From NCBI GenBank assembly GCA_903858195.1, contig CAIOHW010000177.1:1-8713 (forward strand): 8,713 nucleotides of DNA. The letters are read 5' to 3'. Under the pieces are notes generated by a model. It was not told where the DNA came from, did no database searches, and saw only the letters and a program-made list of their open reading frames with translations. Made by a program: the position numbers and the translations under genes. Below, piece by piece: positions 7,801-8,713 of the stretch. Positions within the stretch are counted from its first letter, which is position 1, and each line of letters begins with the position of its first letter. The DNA comes from Oligoflexia bacterium. Lineage in GTDB: Bacteria; Bdellovibrionota; UBA1018.

Positions 7801-8235
7801 AGGTCCACTTCGGTGCAGATCGGCGCCACCCTGGTCAACGGCACCAGTTCCGTGACCCAGTGCCAGGTGGCGACGATCTGGAATACGGGGTCTCTTGCCC
7901 TTGCCCCAGCGGGCTACGCCTACGGGCTTGCCGCCTTCGACAGTCAGATCTGCTTTTCAAGCGGGCAGCCCGGTAGCGGCACCAACGGAGCCCATAATGT
8001 AAGCTGCTTTGATCGCACCAATCCGCTTTCGCCCCAGACGCTTCGCCTCGGCGCCTATGAGGGCGGCAATCCTGCCTATCGTGCGGGCGGGCCCCTCGGG
8101 CTCGAGCAGGAGGGCGTATCAGCTTTTGCAACCTACCTGAATGCACCCTTCGGTCTTGCCTTTGATTCCTCGGGCAACCTGTATGTCTCCGAGCGTGGCA
8201 ACAGCATCGTCCGGATGGTACGCAGGTGGTGGTGA
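1891..8235 (+). CDS. Giant multidomain lipoprotein: tandem Ig-like domains plus NHL beta-propeller repeats
   Basis: A single 2114-residue open frame encodes a predicted lipid-anchored envelope protein. The hydrophobic segment ATALLLGGSLLSAC ends in a lipobox (Leu51-Ser-Ala-Cys54), with a basic region before it. The ATG at residue 16 (1936) gives a more normal 38-residue signal peptide than the ATG at 1891, but neither has a good ribosome-binding site. After an acidic linker come ten Ig-like domains (residues 75-1018, five two-domain units), about four NHL blades (1067-1322), two different Ig-like domains (1361-1583), and about eight more NHL blades (1586-2114). After Cys54 there are 34 cysteines in close pairs, fitting disulfides outside the cytoplasm. 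No catalytic motif, transmembrane segment or sorting signal is visible. NHL propellers and Ig repeats usually bind proteins or glycans, so adhesion or surface scaffolding is a reasonable inference. The gene overlaps the next by one base. Exact function is unrecognised. Confidence 0.93.
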   Translation: MPYSFSHREPIRYARMGVFQQFAARLWRVFREGARFERAPATALLLGGSLLSACENQGFQFLETITQGGDEEVECAITTQAPIPTPEAAYDLKVSGVSGSLTTLSVGTTASECEVEFKLNGTSIVSTGATVSIAADDMLAGLNLIEATSGGVSVSWNIYKNSVPVCASQTPGSTGTSMSPGGSQSLTGNASDADSDTLAFNWLLNGSQATSPILNTFNAATSSLATFSPDLTLLGPNAVLMQISDGTDTVSCSWNVTVNSDCVVSSTTPTAGTSVRVAAATSTVTSFQALAPMGCLHTWKLNGQSLPGATGSATLSIASSSLDAGSNILEVTVGNGASTDTKTWTVVKNTPPSCSGQSPGSTGTTIGVGATPLALTADATDFNASDTLSFSWKRNGAAVTNPMFSVVPSGATSSIATFTPDSTTVGSNIIRADISDGYDTSSCTWTVQVVPVCSVGSSSPNGSSLKVPYAEASSQTFVATPNDPSCAVSWRINGNTINGATNPLYAIASSQLGTGTPNTVEAVMSNGYTTATRSWTVTRNTPPSCNGTPVGSTQIGVGGTQDLTAAITNTDSDPLVYTWTRNGSQINPSHFIVLTSGNSSIATFMPTSSYIGANTIVASVTDGYDSASCSWSVNVANNCAITASFPATTVYKVSAAPSTAHVFGVIPSDSSCTVSWTLNGGALPSGALASFTSGDLLTSGSATPNTLVATLTNASGSTTRTWSVIKNRSPACGTYNSPATSTAPAMNYGETATFSGTGSDPDSDPLSSFLWRFNGNSSPTLFNPVNTVGSTSTTTFNPSISQVGVSQDISLAFSDGYDAGACSWSVEVQNPNTVEILACQPTNSPASPVVVLSSGAGSSQTLTVVASNASGFSWFRNGSALGVTTATLNVSSSGLSPGVYNYRAIASDAQGNAEECDYSVKINSPPTVDLISPAAGTYKVNYGDTMVFAVSASDSNSDTLSYAWTLNGTASGTLPSGSDTTTFSPGYNTALLGTNTISVTVSDGAESVVRTWTVEVNQFSTTCNTLYNGPVSTHGGKACTLVGVPGIGNNLEAGDPLADQTLVRLRPHYLSEDDAGNLIVADGLSSVVGYFNRSSSPVTRFGRTIPGGTLSYILGNGADGITIDGVSTNSFKLNAPTGTAYDSATGSLYVADYNNHRVVKLDQDGVATTVLGATTGTWQGNTAAFNTDGNSGTYQSVSNQGHSCAYPVGLTLVNDSNSIPARRWLYVACAHTSGSSGSIKKLDIDPASANYGRVWIAVGRTVSGVVQQGNADGSVGPAGEATVYEPWGLTSDAAGNIYWVERVGLRLRMATTAGSAMTFFGSNGHLTQNQGLWTADVTTPGPLATPTASIASQTYGTGTSANKVAVFGPVSVVTSSCDYYSVQIQDATSVPMAVSSATTVTLSASGGGSGAFFSNSTCTSALAGGAVTVAAGASQAGFFYRNSAATATATITGASAGLASASVTPIQVTSPAGTATKMAIYGPTRSLRTECTRFSAQLLDNTNKVSTSAAARTIRLVHTGIGTFYTNSSCSGDPIYTMTIGAGQTTGTFYYTPIIKAAANQVVSLAGGVSNSLSPASGSQVVGVTAFRGPRGVALNQDASGNVLGFFVSNSDQHRIHYLNNTASSVTIGGTAVGGYETGVVAGTTAGGGYNGDAVGNTARVNFAYGLYTRQNGSELLVADYDNWRVRALNIGVASGYLDTVLGAGRSRSGNLGDSPIAATSMYLNGPSQLAVHNTTRKLYVSDTSSNRIRRVDLLTGEVDTIVGKTYSAANVDDNETPTNATIAAPRGLAVMSSGSDSFLLYSDFPNTTNINQPCLVRALNLTPDTGAATTGSLFGISMNPSRVYTVAGDFVKGCYQWNASSPSAPNVSGTAGVMNKLYNPDGIASDGQNLYISNYSDHCILKLNSQGNLSPVVGICGTAGASATPALGLSFQISNPTGIVVDPQYASSGNFFFIDRSQNNPSRVNYVNCRSTSVQIGATLVNGTSSVTQCQVATIWNTGSLALAPAGYAYGLAAFDSQICFSSGQPGSGTNGAHNVSCFDRTNPLSPQTLRLGAYEGGNPAYRAGGPLGLEQEGVSAFATYLNAPFGLAFDSSGNLYVSERGNSIVRMVRRWW
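2026..2052 (+). other. Lipoprotein signal-peptide core and lipobox, with a G7 run
   Basis: Codons 46-54 encode LGGSLLSAC. Cys54 (TGC at 2050-2052) is the predicted lipidation and cleavage residue, with Leu-Ser-Ala at -3 to -1, a good match to the lipobox. The residues after Cys are Glu-Asn, so sorting to the outer or inner membrane cannot be called with confidence. A run of seven G (2028-2034) encodes Gly47-Gly48. It is a possible slippage or sequencing-error site at the only place where frame matters for export. Confidence 0.8.
2113..4944 (+). repeat. Five tandem ~190-aa units, each a pair of Ig-like domains (types B and A)
   Basis: The units lie at about 2113-2667, 2668-3237, 3238-3798, 3799-4377 and 4378-4944 (185, 190, 187, 193 and 189 residues). 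Each starts with a B domain and is followed by an A domain. B domains share a first-strand Cys, a Cys-x-V-S-W-x-x-N-G core and an ending like RTWTVxKNTPP. A domains share a first-strand Cys, often PGSTGT, an acidic DxDSDxL turn, FxWxxNG, SSxATFxP, and an ending SDGYDxxSCSWxV. The acidic turn and strand pattern recall PKD, cadherin-like and bacterial Ig-like repeats; exact family assignment needs a profile search. The repeats are clear in protein but diverged in DNA, so the duplications are old. Confidence 0.85.
4999..5856 (+). repeat. NHL-type beta-propeller blades 1-4
   Basis: Four repeats with the NHL signature (Pro-x-Gly-hydrophobic, then G-x-hYVAD, N-x-R-h-x-k, ending in a V-h-G strand). 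Starts are near residues 1067 (GNLIVADG), 1134 (NAPTGTAY with LYVADYNNHRVVKLD, the clearest copy), 1206 (YPVGL with WLYVACA) and 1285 (EPWGLT with GNIYWVE). The strand TLVGVPG at 1040-1046 precedes blade 1 and resembles the last strand of a blade. It could close the ring with the final blade, which lacks that strand. Cys1023/1039 and Cys1204/1229 are likely pairs. Confidence 0.8.
5971..6639 (+). repeat. Two tandem Ig-like domains inserted between propeller blades 4 and 5
   Basis: Residues 1361-1470 and 1473-1583 are homologous to each other. Both start with ATK/ANK-hAhhGP, then a Cys (1377, 1491), a QhxD strand, an FFSNSTC or FYTNSSC motif (Cys1418, Cys1530), a V/M-T-h-x-A-G strand and a GxFYY/FFY strand. 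They differ from the A and B domains at the N-terminal end. Similar Cys-containing Ig-like modules with F-Y-(S/T)-(N/D)-S-x-C are familiar in large bacterial surface proteins. Each domain has exactly two Cys, about 40 residues apart. Confidence 0.75.
6646..8232 (+). repeat. NHL-type beta-propeller blades 5-12
   Basis: About eight further blades start near residues 1588 (RGPRGVAL), 1662 (NFAYGLY, LLVADYDNWRVRAL), 1725 (NGPSQLAV, LYVSDTSSNRIRRVD), 1785 (APRGLAV, long insertion), 1879 (YNPDGIAS, LYISNYSDHCILKL), 1936 (NPTGIVVD), 2008 (GYAYGLAA) and 2084 (NAPFGLAF, LYVSERGNSIVRM). The last blade ends right at the C-terminus, without its closing strand. Cysteines fall as 1815/1855, 1900/1917, 1970/1991 and 2021/2039, so disulfides probably staple the long loops. 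Blades 10 and 11 are the most degenerate and their count is uncertain by one. Confidence 0.75.
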
Positions 8236-8713
8236 TGCCACGACGGCGTTGGCTGGCAGTGGTGCTTTTTGCTGCGACAGGCCTGGGCGCGGCCTGGACT
8301 TATCGCGATGTCACGCAGCGTGCGGCGATGATCAGGCTGGATCCCGATTACCAGAAGCTTGCCGAGCTCAGGGCCTCGATCTTTCAGGCCTATGCCCAGA
8401 GGGCCCTGTTGCTCGAGAGGTGGATGGGACGCGAGGAATTTGGGAGGCGTCGGTTCCCGCTTCCGCGTGAGCTCACCACCCAGGATGATTTTGATCTCTT
8501 CGAAATCGGCCAGAATCAGATCAGCGAGGAGCTTTCAAAGCGGCTCGACGGCCCTCGAATGAAGGAGCTGTTTGCGATCGAGGAGGGGATCTCGCGCACA
8601 CGGGAGGAGTACCAGAAGTTGGCTGCCGGCGTTCTGGAGACTCTCGACAGTGTCGGCGTGGAGAGGCGCAAGCCGCCCACCTTTGCTCTCGATAAGCTGG
8701 TTAAAAGCGGACG
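8235..8713 (+). CDS. Membrane-anchored or secreted helix-rich protein, partial (C-terminus beyond right edge); faint LemA-like pattern
   Basis: The frame opens with ATG at 8235, sharing its A with the TGA stop of the giant lipoprotein gene (TGATG), and stays open to the window edge (160 residues readable). AGGTGG at 8224-8229 gives a plausible ribosome-binding site at 5-nt spacing, and the overlap suggests translational coupling. The N-terminus MPRRRW followed by LAVVLFAATGLGAAW is a basic/hydrophobic signal peptide or single membrane anchor. The rest is highly charged and almost surely alpha-helical, with helices near 38-68, 85-106 and 107-140. An order of YQKLAELR near the anchor and ISEELSKRL, then IEEGISRTREEY, faintly recalls LemA-family four-helix proteins. 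I do not claim that assignment. No catalytic motif is seen. It probably works with the lipoprotein at the envelope. Confidence 0.85.
   Translation, partial: MPRRRWLAVVLFAATGLGAAWTYRDVTQRAAMIRLDPDYQKLAELRASIFQAYAQRALLLERWMGREEFGRRRFPLPRELTTQDDFDLFEIGQNQISEELSKRLDGPRMKELFAIEEGISRTREEYQKLAAGVLETLDSVGVERRKPPTFALDKLVKSG

Noticed and set aside
8141..8470. A 109-codon plus-strand ORF crossing the lipoprotein stop codon
   Set aside because: It starts inside the last NHL blade in another frame and overlaps the ATG 8235 gene, which has a signal/anchor sequence, an SD-like motif and a frame open to the edge.
1..8713. CRISPR arrays, tRNA or rRNA genes, insertion sequences, attachment sites
   Set aside because: No short regularly spaced direct repeats, tRNA-like cloverleaf, transposase-like ORF or flanking target duplications were recognised on either strand.

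Overview
The window is GC-rich (roughly 60% by eye) and densely coding. It carries two partial genes at its edges and two complete ones between them. The organism is a Gram-negative-type bacterium, because the largest gene encodes a lipoprotein with a signal peptide, lipobox and many paired cysteines. Very large lipoproteins combining Ig-like domains and NHL repeats are familiar from Bdellovibrionota and Myxococcota-like lineages. I cannot fix the taxon from this sequence, so that placement is inference.

Layout. (1) Positions 2-1276 (+): C-terminal ~85% of a glycerol kinase (GlpK), cut by the left edge. (2) Positions 1274-1296: a perfect 9-bp hairpin between convergent genes, a likely bidirectional terminator. 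(3) Positions 1310-1693 (-): a stand-alone response-regulator receiver protein of 127 aa, with the usual phosphorylation residues but almost no helix 4, and a basic/tryptophan tail. (4) Positions 1694-1890: a divergent intergenic region with two overlapping, mutually exclusive dyads and a strong Shine-Dalgarno sequence that does not fit the start of the next gene. (5) Positions 1891-8235 (+): one open frame of 2114 codons. It encodes a giant lipoprotein with five tandem ~190-residue units (each two Ig-like domains), then about 12 NHL-type beta-propeller blades, with two further Ig-like domains inserted after blade 4. (6) Positions 8235-8713 (+): start of a further gene overlapping the giant gene's stop codon (TGATG). 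It encodes a membrane-anchored or secreted, helix-rich, charged protein, cut by the right edge.

The giant lipoprotein and the overlapping downstream gene look like one transcription unit, translationally coupled, and may work together at the cell envelope. GlpK and the receiver protein are probably separate units. The receiver gene is convergent to glpK and divergent from the lipoprotein gene, so a regulatory link to the lipoprotein is possible but unproven.

The most interesting part is the lipoprotein. Beyond the lipidated Cys it has 34 cysteines, which read as 17 neighbouring pairs. In the fifth unit the cysteine pattern changes as whole pairs. No tRNA, rRNA, CRISPR array, insertion sequence or attachment site was seen.
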